A DNA stretch of 64,000 nucleotides from Cellulomonas aerilata (GCF_007991755.1 NZ_BJYY01000013.1:434001-498000), one strand, 5' to 3'; numbered from the stretch's first letter, positions 52,800 to 61,257 are shown. Translations and numbers: made by a program. Notes: generated by a model not told the origin, from the sequence alone.

Positions 52800-54162
52800 A
52801 TCGGAGAGTGCGTCACCGCGGCGAAGGTTCCCTTCTGCTCGCCGATACCATCGCCGCGCCCGGTCTGGGGCGGGAACTGTCGGCGGCGCTGGCCCCGTGG
52901 GGCCGGTCCGGTGCCGTGCAGGACCCGGCGAAGGTGGTCCTCGATCTCGCCGGTGACGCTCGCCCTGGGCGGTGACTGCCTGGCGGACGTGGCGGTGCTT
53001 CGCGCCGAGCCCGGTACGGGCCGGTGGCGTCGGACCCGACGGTGTCGCGCACAATTATCGCGCTGTCCGCCGACGGCACTCGCCGCGATGAAGGGAATCA
53101 ACACAGCTCGGGCCGCCGCCCAGCGCCGGGTGTGGACGCTGGGCGGCGAGCACCCACCGGACCACGCCAACGACTCCACCTCGCGGTCAACGATGTGGAC
53201 GCGACCTTGGTGACCGCGCACTCGGACAAGGAGCACGCGCGCCCGACGTTCAAGCGGGGGTACGGGTCCCGCTGATCACGTTCGTCCATCACGGCACTGC
53301 CGACACCGGTGAGCCGTTGGCCGTGCTGCTGCGGCCGGGGAACGCCGGGCGAATACCGCCGCCGACCAGATCATTGCGGTGCGCGACGCGGTGCGGCGGC
53401 TGCCCGGGCACTGGCCCGTGGCCGGCCCGGGCGCAGGGTGCTCATCCGCACCGACGGCGCCGGCGCCACCCACGCCTTCATCGAATGCCTGACGGCGCAA
53501 CGGTTGTCGTACTCGGTGGGGTTCACCCCGCCTGACATCAGCCCAAACCTGCTGCGACGCATCTCCGAGCAGGTGTGGACCGAGGCGTACGACGCCCATG
53601 ACACCGTGCACGACGGGCGTGGGTCGCCTAGCTCACCGAACAGCTCGACCTGCCAGCCTGGCCAGCCGGGATGCGGGTGCTCGTGCGCAAGATGCAACCG
53701 CACCCGGCGCCCACTTGCGGTTGACGACGTCGACGCCATGCGGATCACCGCGTTCGCCACCAACACCCGCGCCGGGGGCCCGAGCACCCAGTTGACCGAC
53801 CCAGAGCTGCGCCACCGGCACCGGGCCCGCTGCGAGGACCGGATCTGGATCGCCAAGGACACCGGGCTGACGTACCTGCCCTTGCACTCCTTCGCCGCCA
53901 ACCAGATCTGGTGCCCCATCGTCACCCTTGCACTCGACGTAACCGCGCGGATGCAGTCCCTCGCCCTGAGCGGTCACCACGCCCGCCGGTCGGAACCCAA
54001 GCGGATAAGGCTGCAGCTGTTCACCGTCCCCGCAGCCCCGGCCCGCACCGGCCGGCGCATCCTGCTGCACTCGCGGCCCGGGCACGCTGGGCCACGTGGC
54101 CACCGCCGTGCACCGACTACGCGCCCTCACCGCGCCCGGCTGACACCACGCCGACCGTCCCG
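52800..54162 (+). pseudogene. Frameshifted IS1380-family transposase
   Basis: Transposase fragments follow each other in different frames: LGRELSAALAPWG and DPAKVVLDLA (about 52.86-52.96 kb), then TLALGGDCLADVAVLRAEPG, SDPTVSR, DVDATLVTAHSDKEHARPTF, GEPLAVLLRPGNAG, VLIRTDGAGATHAFIECLTA, DPELRHRHRARCEDRIWIAK and QSLALSGHHARRSEPKRIRL. This is the order of IS1380 DDE transposases, but at least four frame changes and internal losses make it inactive. Terminal inverted repeats were not identified. It sits between the SARP gene and the secreted-protein operon and may have separated a once tighter unit. Confidence 0.85.
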
Positions 54163-54303
54163 ATGACCCGCGCGCGCCCAGGGACCATTGCACCGGCGCC
54201 GACCTGAGGCGACACCGAGGCGCCTGTCACCCATCGGCGAGAATCCCTCGCACACGACGGCATCACCGCCGTCTCGGCGTCACGCCACCGAGCCGCGAAC
54301 ACC

Positions 54304-54341
54304 CGGGCTAAGCGGCGCTTAAGCGTGCCTTAAGGCGCCGC
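54304..54341 (+). promoter_or_regulatory. SARP-like operator: three 11-bp-spaced direct repeats
   Basis: CTAAG (54308-54312), CTTAAG (54318-54323) and CTTAAG (54329-54334) place their AAG exactly 11 bp apart. The same stretch contains the palindromes GCTTAAGC and CCTTAAGG and can also fold as a near-perfect hairpin. SARP activators bind direct repeats at 11-bp intervals about 8 bp before the -10; a GAGGAT at 54345-54350 fits that position. The next gene starts at 54397. Confidence 0.55.
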
Positions 54342-54396
54342 CGCGAGGATGAGTTCACCGCTCGATCCGACACAGCAGAAAGAAGGAGATGTGATT

Positions 54397-54780
54397 ATGG
54401 GCGTTCGCATACGAGGCCTGCGCGGCCAATTGATCGCAGCGCTGGTCGCCACGTCGACTGTCGTCGTGGCTGCCCCGGCGCTGGCGGAGGGCTCGTTCAA
54501 CTCCACCGTCAGTGGCGTTCGGGTCGGCTTCGAGTCGCGCTCATGGGCGGACAGGAATGTCGACGGCGCCGCTACGAGAGCGAGGATCACAGCCTGCTCC
54601 GTCGGCGGTGTCGGGATCGGCATTTTCCGCGAACGTTTCGGACCTGACGCGCTAATTGCGCGCGGCTCCACCTGCGACGCCTACGTCAGCGGAGGCCGAG
54701 TTGCCAGCGGGAACTACCACTTCACCGTGGAGCGAATCGGAGGCTCGAACCTCAACGGGAACGTGCGTGTCGAATACTGA
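54397..54780 (+). CDS. Small secreted protein of an ABC-transporter operon
   Basis: A 127-residue precursor from ATG 54397 with AAGGAG eight bases upstream. The signal peptide (MGVRIRGLRGQLIAALVATS...APALA) should leave a ~95-residue mature protein starting EGSFNSTVSGVRVGFESRSW. It has just two cysteines (ITACSVGG, GSTCDAYVSG), so one disulphide is likely, and alternating beta-strand patterning. I recognise no family. Its place before an ABC ATPase and two membrane proteins resembles bacteriocin or signalling-peptide export/immunity units such as those of lactococcin 972, but the sequence itself does not match that family. Confidence 0.75.
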   Translation: MGVRIRGLRGQLIAALVATSTVVVAAPALAEGSFNSTVSGVRVGFESRSWADRNVDGAATRARITACSVGGVGIGIFRERFGPDALIARGSTCDAYVSGGRVASGNYHFTVERIGGSNLNGNVRVEY

Positions 54781-54784
54781 GCAT

Positions 54785-54830
54785 CATGGCGTGCGCTCTC
54801 CGGGATCCGACTCGGAGAGCGCACGCCATG
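54785..54830 (+). terminator. Perfect 18-bp hairpin between secreted-protein and ABC genes
   Basis: CATGGCGTGCGCTCTCCG (54785-54802), a 10-nt loop, and CGGAGAGCGCACGCCATG (54813-54830), starting four bases after the secreted-protein stop. It can act as a terminator or attenuator that makes the first gene more abundant than the transporter genes. It also covers GTG 54791, the only good in-frame start for the ABC ATPase. Confidence 0.8.
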
Positions 54831-55585
54831 TCGACGAGTCGTCCGCGTCTTGGAATACGGTAGCCCTACGCGACGTGGACTACGGTTACCGTCGGAACCC
54901 CGGTGTGTTGAGGGACCTGTCCTGGGCTGTGCCGCCCGGTTCACGGACCGTGCTCCTTGGTCCTAATGGTGCTGGCAAGAGCACGCTGATGAAGATCCTC
55001 GCCGGCGTGCTCGACCCAGTGCAAGGCTCTGTCGCTGCGACTGTTGGCGGACGTGGCATATCGGGTCGTGCCCGACGCAAGGTCGTTGCATGGATGCCTC
55101 AAGACGTTGTTCCCGTCCCGGGTCTCACTGTGCTCGAGCAGGTGACCTACGCTGGGTGGCTTTCGGGACTCACCACCTCAGAAGCATCGCGGCGGGCGCC
55201 GCATGCACTAGAACAGGTCCGTCTAAACGACCTGGCGCAACGTCGCGCCGATCAGATCTCTGGTGGCCAACTGCGTCGACTGGGATTGGCCGAGGTCTTG
55301 GTTCGCGATTCCAGCGTCCTGCTTCTCGATGAACCTACGGCGGGCCTGGACCCGGCACAGCGATTGGCTTTCCGGCAGTTGCTGCAAACTTGCCCTCGAA
55401 CGCTGGTGGTGTCGACGCACCAGCTGGACGACATCGACACGGTCTTCGATCGGGTCGTCATGCTAGTAGCGGGCCGAATCCGCTTCGACGGCACCACGTC
55501 TGAGTTCTTTTCAATTGCAGGCGAGCGCGGAGGTGCCGACGCTGAGGCCGTGTTCGCCGCCTTCGTGGGTGACGGGTCACATTGA
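54791..55585 (+). CDS. ABC transporter ATP-binding protein
   Basis: A 264-residue ATPase. Walker A LLGPNGAGKSTLMKILAG, Q-loop WMPQDVVPVPGLT, signature ISGGQLRRLGLAE, Walker B SVLLLDEPTAGLDPAQ and H-loop VVSTHQLDDI are all present, so it should be active. GTG 54791 is the only upstream in-frame start before the fold (ALRDVDYGYRRNPGVLRDLS) apart from a GTG inside it, yet it lies in the hairpin and has no ribosome site. The stop overlaps the TTG start of the next gene (TTGA). It energises the two membrane proteins that follow. Confidence 0.85.
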   Translation: MRSPGSDSESARHVDESSASWNTVALRDVDYGYRRNPGVLRDLSWAVPPGSRTVLLGPNGAGKSTLMKILAGVLDPVQGSVAATVGGRGISGRARRKVVAWMPQDVVPVPGLTVLEQVTYAGWLSGLTTSEASRRAPHALEQVRLNDLAQRRADQISGGQLRRLGLAEVLVRDSSVLLLDEPTAGLDPAQRLAFRQLLQTCPRTLVVSTHQLDDIDTVFDRVVMLVAGRIRFDGTTSEFFSIAGERGGADAEAVFAAFVGDGSH

Positions 55586-56769
55586 AACTTAGTACATCGG
55601 TCAGATGGTCAAGCGCGCTGCTGCTCATTCCGGCAATCGCCGCCTCGACGCTGTGGGTGGGTTTGTCCAACACGGCGTTCCTCGATGAGAATCCGACTCG
55701 CCGGGCGACAGAAGGGCTCTTCGCGCTCGTCTTGATCGGACCAGTGATGGGCGGCTGGGCGGCTTGGAAGGCCGGTGCCCTGCGGAAGCACCTGGCGGCG
55801 CAAGCGTGGCTGCGTTCGCCCGGGAGAGCGCTAGGGCGGGCACTGAGCCCGGGCGCGGCCTTGGGGGTCGCTGCGTACTTCGTCACCGCTGCGGCGGTGA
55901 CCGGAGTTGGTCCCAACCGGCTAACGATTTTCCTGTTCGGCTGGGCCGCCCTTGCCGTCCTGGCCAGCGTCGCCCTTGGCGCCTTGCTCGCCATGGTGCT
56001 GCGCCGGGCGATCGCAGCACCGACCGCGATGGTGGCGTTGTTCGCTTGGTTTGCGTTGCCTCTCGGGTCCCTGTCCCCGTGGCTGCGGGGGTCCAACACC
56101 GCATCGGCGATGGGCACCTGCTGCACCATGGAGCAGCAGATCGCCGGTTCGACAATATTCGCGTCGTCATTCGTTTCCCTCACCACCATCGTGATGAGCG
56201 CTCTGCTCCTCAGCCGGCAGCGGTCGCGGTCCGTTTGGGCGGTCGGACTTGTCGGCACTCTAGGCGTTGCGGCGACCGGATCGTGGATCATGACGCGGGA
56301 CGCTGATGCCTCGGGTCTGTCGGAGCGCTCGCAGCAGCCGGTGTGCGAGCACCTGGACGAGACGTCTGTATGTGTTTGGCCGGAACATACCTCAGCGTTG
56401 CGCGCAACCTTAATGTTGGTCGAAGAAGTCAGATCGCAACTCGGGCCGTTCGGAGTAGCAGTTCCGAACCACTGGAGCGAGTCGTCGATCCTACCAGCCG
56501 CAGCGGCCTTTATCACGGTTCCTGATGCGTCGACAGAAATCGATCGCCGATTCACTATCTCCCTGTCGATCATCGACGAGTTGGACTGCGCCCGCGAGGA
56601 TGCCGCCTTGACGGCATTTGTCTCGCTCCACGCCGGAGTGCCGATCGACGACCTGCGATTGCGGATAGAACCTTCTGCAGTCGACCGAGCAAGTGGATTG
56701 TTGGGCCTTCCTGCGGACCAGCAACGAGCTTGGTTCGACGCCAGGGCCAAGGATGCCGGATGCCGATGA
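55582..56769 (+). CDS. ABC-operon membrane protein with C-terminal soluble domain
   Basis: A 395-residue protein with about six helices in the first ~240 residues (SALLLIPAIAASTLWVGLS, GAALGVAAYFVTAAAVTGVG, LFGWAALAVLASVALGALLA, FVSLTTIVMSALLLS, VWAVGLVGTLGVAATGSWIM). A ~150-residue soluble C-terminal domain follows, holding cysteine pairs (CEHLDETSVCVW; the CC of GTCCTMEQ lies earlier). It likely forms the permease with the next gene. TTG 55582 overlaps the ATPase stop, showing coupling. The soluble domain (VDRASGLLGLPADQQRAWFD) is not recognised and may contact the exported protein. Confidence 0.75.
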   Translation: MKLSTSVRWSSALLLIPAIAASTLWVGLSNTAFLDENPTRRATEGLFALVLIGPVMGGWAAWKAGALRKHLAAQAWLRSPGRALGRALSPGAALGVAAYFVTAAAVTGVGPNRLTIFLFGWAALAVLASVALGALLAMVLRRAIAAPTAMVALFAWFALPLGSLSPWLRGSNTASAMGTCCTMEQQIAGSTIFASSFVSLTTIVMSALLLSRQRSRSVWAVGLVGTLGVAATGSWIMTRDADASGLSERSQQPVCEHLDETSVCVWPEHTSALRATLMLVEEVRSQLGPFGVAVPNHWSESSILPAAAAFITVPDASTEIDRRFTISLSIIDELDCAREDAALTAFVSLHAGVPIDDLRLRIEPSAVDRASGLLGLPADQQRAWFDARAKDAGCR

Positions 56770-57395
56770 TAGGGCTTGGCATCTACTTCGAGGCCCGGCG
56801 AGTTTGGGCCACGATACTGACGATCTGCATCTTGATGGTGGTTGCATCGCTTCTGTCCGGGCGGTTCGTGGAGGTCCCAGCGGTCCTTGGTGGTGGATCT
56901 GCCGCCATGCCGGTAGTGGTCGTACTGCTTCCCGTCGCATTGTCGTCCCTGCTGGCGTTTGCGATGTCTTCCCGAACGCATTTGAGGGAGCAATCCGCGT
57001 ATCGTCGGGTTGATGCTTGGGACGCGTCCTTCCTCGCCGGGGCAACATGCCTCGTATCTGCGGTGTCTGGGGCGCTAGGGGCTGCAGGTTTGCTGGTACA
57101 CCCGCTGTGGTTCGCGCGCAATTGCCTTCTCCTTGTCGGCATTTTTGCGACTGTACTTGCCTTCAGGTCGCCCGCAGCGGCGTCGGTCTCCTGCGCTGCG
57201 GTCGTGCTCTTCACCAGCACGTACGGCCCGCGCAATCCAGGCGCGGAGTACATCCGCGTGCTTCAAAACGCTCCAACAGGCGTCACTTCGATGTTTGCGG
57301 TTGCCGTGCTTGTTTGCGGTCTGGTCCTACTCACCGCGAGCGAACAGCTTAGAAGCCTGCTGACCAGCTCGATGTTACGGGGTGAATTGCATTAG
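56760..57395 (+). CDS. Second membrane protein of the ABC operon
   Basis: A 211-residue protein with about six hydrophobic helices (ATILTICILMVVASLLSG, VVVVLLPVALSSLLAFAMSS, FLAGATCLVSAVSGALGA, ASVSCAAVVLFTSTYG, MFAVAVLVCGLVLLTA). ATG 56760 follows AAGGA, and ATG 56766 overlaps the previous stop as ATGA; either implies translational coupling. It is probably the second permease subunit of the exporter or immunity transporter. No catalytic motif is seen. The NERD pseudogene follows 88 bp later. Confidence 0.75.
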   Translation: MPMIGLGIYFEARRVWATILTICILMVVASLLSGRFVEVPAVLGGGSAAMPVVVVLLPVALSSLLAFAMSSRTHLREQSAYRRVDAWDASFLAGATCLVSAVSGALGAAGLLVHPLWFARNCLLLVGIFATVLAFRSPAAASVSCAAVVLFTSTYGPRNPGAEYIRVLQNAPTGVTSMFAVAVLVCGLVLLTASEQLRSLLTSSMLRGELH

Positions 57396-57483
57396 AAATG
57401 GTCGCTCGTCGGGGTCGAGCTGTGGTTCGTCAAACACAACGTCGGACGTCCGATGCGAAATGGACGACTTGGCGCAGGCCGCG

Positions 57484-57930
57484 TCCGGGATCTTCACGAC
57501 CGACGAATCCCGAGGACGAAGGCCAACATCGACCACATCGTGTCTCGGCGGCAGGCGCGTTCGTCATCGACGCCAAGCACTACGAGGGTTGCGGGCCCCA
57601 GCTCCGCGTGCAAGGCGCGCTCTTCCGACCCCGCGTCGAGAAGCGCTTGGTAGTTACGAGCAATCACACGGAACTCGTCGACGGCGTGCACAAGCAGGTC
57701 GTCCTGGTTTGCGCCGCCCTGGACGCCGCCGGACACTCGGACGTGCCGTGCCGCGGAGTGCTCTGCTTCGTCGAGGCCAAGTGGCCGCTGCTCGGCGGGT
57801 CCTTCGTCATCGACGGCGTTCACCCTGGTGCGTCCGAGGACGCTGGCCAAGACCCTGACCAGTCCAGGTCCACTGGATGAGGCGATGACGGAGCAGGTGC
57901 ACCGCGCCCTCCCGTCCGGCCTGACCGTCG
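57484..57930 (+). pseudogene. Decayed second copy of the NERD-domain gene
   Basis: Three consecutive frames match the intact protein encoded at 12032-13000: VRDLHDRRIPRTKANIDHIV, then GAFVIDAKHYEGCGPQLRVQ with HSDVPCRGVLCFVEAKWPLL, then VRPRTLAKTLTSPGPLDEAM. At least two frameshifts separate them, and the N-terminal zinc ribbon and linker are missing. The parts are in the right order with high similarity, so this is a relic of a paralogue or of an incoming homologue. Confidence 0.85.
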
Positions 57931-58107
57931 ATCAGTCGCTTGCACCGACATCGGCGGGCCTCCAGTCGTGCGGGACCTGACCTCAGCGGCGATCTCTTCC
58001 GCTCGACCCTCCGTCAACCTCTCCCCGCCGTGCCGCACGCAAATCGTGTCGAGGTCGGCGTCCTCCACCTGGACATCGTGCGGGAACTGAACCGGGAACT
58101 TGCTCAT
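57820..58107 (-). pseudogene. Truncated antitoxin-like gene
   Basis: ATG 58107 follows GGAAGG and opens MSKFPVQFPHDVQVEDADLD, then RHGGERLTEGRAEEIAAEV. This resembles the N-terminal half of actinobacterial ribbon-helix-helix antitoxin-like proteins. The DNA-binding C-terminal half is absent; from about residue 55 the frame runs antisense into the NERD relic. It is probably a deletion scar, although the ribosome site means a short product could still be made. The 58108-58500 stretch upstream holds only fragmented frames. Confidence 0.4.
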
Positions 58108-58501
58108 TGCTACCTTCCGTCACGGCCACAGCATGTCCCACGATCTCACGGCGTCCCAGATCGTGCCGGGACCGGGCGAGTACCGCGATCGCCTCAACTC
58201 CACGAGCGGACTCCAACGCGCTCGCGCCCGTCGTCGACCTTCGCTAGTGCCGAAACACGCACCGGTTCGACAGCACTCCACGACTTCGTCAGCGCCTCGG
58301 CCGGTGTCCTGTGCAGCTGGCCGCGGGGACGGATCCGATCTGGCCGGCGTCGAGAACGCACACGGCAACGAGACCCGGCTGCGTGCCGGCCGACGAGCAC
58401 CTATCCCAGGAATCGATCGCGAGCAGGGCGGCTCCCGGGTATCGAACCTTCTCAACCCGTCGGGACCCCTCGGAACCCGTCTGGAACCGTCTGGTCCTGT
58501 T

Positions 58502-58628
58502 GGTAGCGGGAATCGAAGCCGCTGGAGGCGTGCCGGCCCACGCGTGTCGAAGCCGTGAACAGCGGTGTTAGTCCCTTCATGACGGTTCCGGTGAGGCTCG
58601 ACAGGGCCGTCACGTTGACACGGTCAAC
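58502..58628. repeat. Dispersed repeat, copy C
   Basis: GGTAGCGGGAATCGAAGC, continuing CGCTGGAGGC, matches copy A at 27 of 28 bases, and the palindrome GTTGAC-ACG-GTCAAC (58614-58628) stands at the same 104-bp offset. The DNA between is diverged. Confidence 0.7.
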
Positions 58629-58794
58629 AGCCGTGGCGGCCCCCTAAACCGTAGTCGAGGCTTGCTCCCGCCTACCGCCCGCACCCGGGCTCCTGCATGT
58701 GCGCTCACCGCGTCGGGTCGACAACAGCCTAGTGAAGTGACACCCGTGGGCCGGACACCTCCAGACTCGGCAGAAGCCAGGCAGGGAGGGGCGG

Positions 58795-58923
58795 ATGGGT
58801 CGCGTGAGCGGGCACCCGGAGGAGTTCCGGGCGCAGGCGGCGTCGCTGGTCGTTGACGGCGGTCGAGGGGTGCGGGACGTCCCCGTGAGCCCGGGGGCGC
58901 CGCCGGCGGTAAGCCGCGATTAG
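58795..58923 (+). mobile_element. IS3-family OrfA fragment
   Basis: A 42-codon frame MGRVSGHPEEFRAQAASLVV then DGGRGVRDVPVSPG matches the N-terminal HTH of IS3-group OrfA. GGGAGGGG precedes it, and the upstream TGACACCCGTGGGCCGGACA, continuing CCTCC, may be the IS end. The element is cut off after the first helix-turn-helix, directly at the 3' end of the zinc-module nuclease gene, so insertion or deletion occurred there. Confidence 0.65.
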
Positions 58924-60992
58924 CTGCCTTGCTCGGACGCATCCACTCCGACGTCGCCGAGCACTATGGTGGAATCTATTCCATCGATTGTTTCGCGATG
59001 GCGTGCGCCGCCGTCGATGGCTTGCCAAGCCGTCGACGAGGTCCAATACCCGTGAGCAATAAGGACCCGAGCAATTTCGTCCTCGACGGTAGCAGCATCG
59101 GTGAGTCGTACCATTCGCCACCCGTTGGCCGCAGCCCACGCGTTCTTGATGCCATCACGCCGCTGTACGCCTGCCAGCATCGCATGCGCCTCGTCGTGCG
59201 TGATCCCTCCCCACCGGACGGGGATACGGTGCTGTTCACCATCGAATTCGATCAGCACCCTTGCGCGCAGAAGCGCGAAGTCGAAAGCCAACGGCCTCAA
59301 GTCGCGGCAAGTGTGATCACGCCATTGGTGTTCGAAATCGATGGCCAGACCGGTAAGGACCCGATAGATCGCCACCTCGCCTTTCGATGTTGAACATTTA
59401 GGGCACCCACTACCGCCCAGATGGACCTGAGGAAGTTGTTCGAAGGGACCGTGAGTGGCGCAGCCAATCGCGACCTTTGTATACGCATTTTGGTATTCGG
59501 TAGCGGAGTAATCGTACAAGTCTCCATGAATAGTACGGGCACGCCCAATGAACTGGACGGAAGTGCCCGACATGACCAGTCGACGGACTTCCACAGCGCA
59601 GGCAGGGCAGCCGCTTCCATTCAGATGGCTAGCAGGAGTCTGCTGAAACTCGCCGTGCTCTCGGCAAGCGATTGTGGTTTTTATGTGAGAACCCACCCAA
59701 GTAGCCTTGGAGTAGTCGAAGCGGCCGGCATGGACAGCGAAGGCTCGGTCGAGGAAGGCGTCGAGGCTGCCCGCGCGCGCCAGAGATATCCGGTTGAAGC
59801 CGCACTGTGGGCACCCTCTGCCGCTCAGATGCGAGTTTGGCGTTTGACCGAACGGGCCGTGCTTCCTGCAAATGATTGTAACCTTCGACTGACTCCCGAG
59901 ATAATCGACGAGCGAGTAGTCGAAGGTGCCTCCGTGCACACTGACGGCCTTGAGGACGAAAGATACCGTAGTGTCGGCGTTGGCGATCCCGATTGCTTCC
60001 CGCCCGCAATTCGGGCAGCCGACACCCGACAAGTGACTACTTGGCACCTGCTGAAACGAGCCGTGCTGAACGCACCTGATCGTCACCTTGACTTGGCTCT
60101 TAACGTATTTCACCTCGGAGTAGTCATAGACTCGGCCGTGAATACGTTCCGCTTTGGCGATGAACGACTGCTTCGTATCGGCGAGGGCACGTGTTATCGC
60201 TTCTTGGCCGCAGTCCGGACAGCCGCTGCCGCTCAAGTGTTGATTTGGTGTCTGGCGGAACATTCCGTGCCTCGGGCATTCGATAGCGACCTTTTGCTGC
60301 GCGGTCACATACAGTACGTGCCTATATTCGTAAGCCGCACCATGAATCCGATGAGCCTTGGCAACAAACTCCTCAGTTGAGCTCGTCTGATTTGCTGTGC
60401 GCTTCTCGACGCCGCAGTCTGGGCATCCTGTGCCCCTTAGGTGACTGCTCGGCACCTGCCAGAAGAACCCGTGCCTGAAGCAGCCGATCTGTACCTTGCG
60501 GGCACTCGTTACATACGCGGTCCTCGAGTAGTCATAGGATTCACCATGCGTCTCGATTGCCTGCTCAATAAACTCGACGGTCGAGCCGCGCCGAAGAAGA
60601 CCACGTTCGCAATCGGCGCACTTTGGACACCCCGTTCCCAACATGTGGCTATCCGGGGTCTGCGAAAATTCCCCGTGTTCGGCGCAGACAATCGTCACTT
60701 TTGTTTTGGTGTTTATATACTCCGCGCGCGCATAGTCGTAGCGTGCGCCGTGGACCTCCCTCGCCCTCTCCACGAACCGTTCGCCGGTCAGCCGTACTCG
60801 CCCCCCGCACTGCGCGCAGCCTTGACCGTGAAGGTGTTTAGCTGGTGTCTGCTCGAACTTTCCGTGCTCGGCACAAGTGATTGCAACTTTGGTTTGACTG
60901 TTGACGTAATCGACTTCCGAATAGTCGTACCTGTCACCATGCGTGAGGCGAGCTTTCGAGACAAACTCTAGGGCCGTGTACCTATCTGCCAT
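58920..60992 (-). CDS. Eight-module zinc-knuckle protein with C-terminal EDxHD/Vsr-like nuclease
   Basis: A 690-residue protein from ATG 60992 (GGGGAG upstream). It contains eight tandem units of ~68 residues (about residues 6-550) with the plan FxxKAxxxHGxxYDYSxxxY, then KVxIxCxxHGxFxQxPxxHL and GxGCPxC. Most units have one Cys before HG and a CPxC pair, so each may bind zinc. The C-terminal ~140 residues form a nuclease: LAFDFALL, VLIEFDGEQHRIPVRWGG near 578-595, RRDGIKNAWAAANGWRMVRL. Glu, Asp, His and the later Asp match the EDxHD homing-endonuclease/Vsr group. Phage homologues usually carry fewer modules. An array of DNA-reading modules joined to a nuclease is inferred. Confidence 0.85.
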   Translation of the reverse strand: MADRYTALEFVSKARLTHGDRYDYSEVDYVNSQTKVAITCAEHGKFEQTPAKHLHGQGCAQCGGRVRLTGERFVERAREVHGARYDYARAEYINTKTKVTIVCAEHGEFSQTPDSHMLGTGCPKCADCERGLLRRGSTVEFIEQAIETHGESYDYSRTAYVTSARKVQIGCFRHGFFWQVPSSHLRGTGCPDCGVEKRTANQTSSTEEFVAKAHRIHGAAYEYRHVLYVTAQQKVAIECPRHGMFRQTPNQHLSGSGCPDCGQEAITRALADTKQSFIAKAERIHGRVYDYSEVKYVKSQVKVTIRCVQHGSFQQVPSSHLSGVGCPNCGREAIGIANADTTVSFVLKAVSVHGGTFDYSLVDYLGSQSKVTIICRKHGPFGQTPNSHLSGRGCPQCGFNRISLARAGSLDAFLDRAFAVHAGRFDYSKATWVGSHIKTTIACREHGEFQQTPASHLNGSGCPACAVEVRRLVMSGTSVQFIGRARTIHGDLYDYSATEYQNAYTKVAIGCATHGPFEQLPQVHLGGSGCPKCSTSKGEVAIYRVLTGLAIDFEHQWRDHTCRDLRPLAFDFALLRARVLIEFDGEQHRIPVRWGGITHDEAHAMLAGVQRRDGIKNAWAAANGWRMVRLTDAATVEDEIARVLIAHGYWTSSTAWQAIDGGARHRETIDGIDSTIVLGDVGVDASEQGS

Positions 60993-61257
60993 GGTTGTCT
61001 TTCTCCCCGTAAGCGCTCGCCGGTCCGCGAAACACACTTGCACGGACCTGCACGGTGCACTAGAGGCGTGCAGCCTTGTGGATTCATTACTTTCAGCGTC
61101 AGCGCGGAGAAGACATCGAGTCTGTGGCGTCCGCACGCGCCGGCGGCCACGCTATATGCCAGCAAGATTCGGTCGGGAACCTTGCCGGCCCATCGGCGGT
61201 TGCCGCAACGACCGCGCGCGGCAGCCGCCTGCGCCGTGCTGAGTGGGTGAGCTAGCT

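Noticed and set aside
54397-54780. Assignment of the small secreted protein to the lactococcin 972 family
   Set aside because: Only the gene context is similar. The mature sequence lacks the Trp/Gly/Tyr-rich pattern of that family and has two cysteines.
57983-58455. A PIN-domain toxin partner upstream of the truncated antitoxin-like gene
   Set aside because: Short pieces look vaguely similar in shifting frames, but no acidic active-site pattern can be followed, so it cannot be supported.
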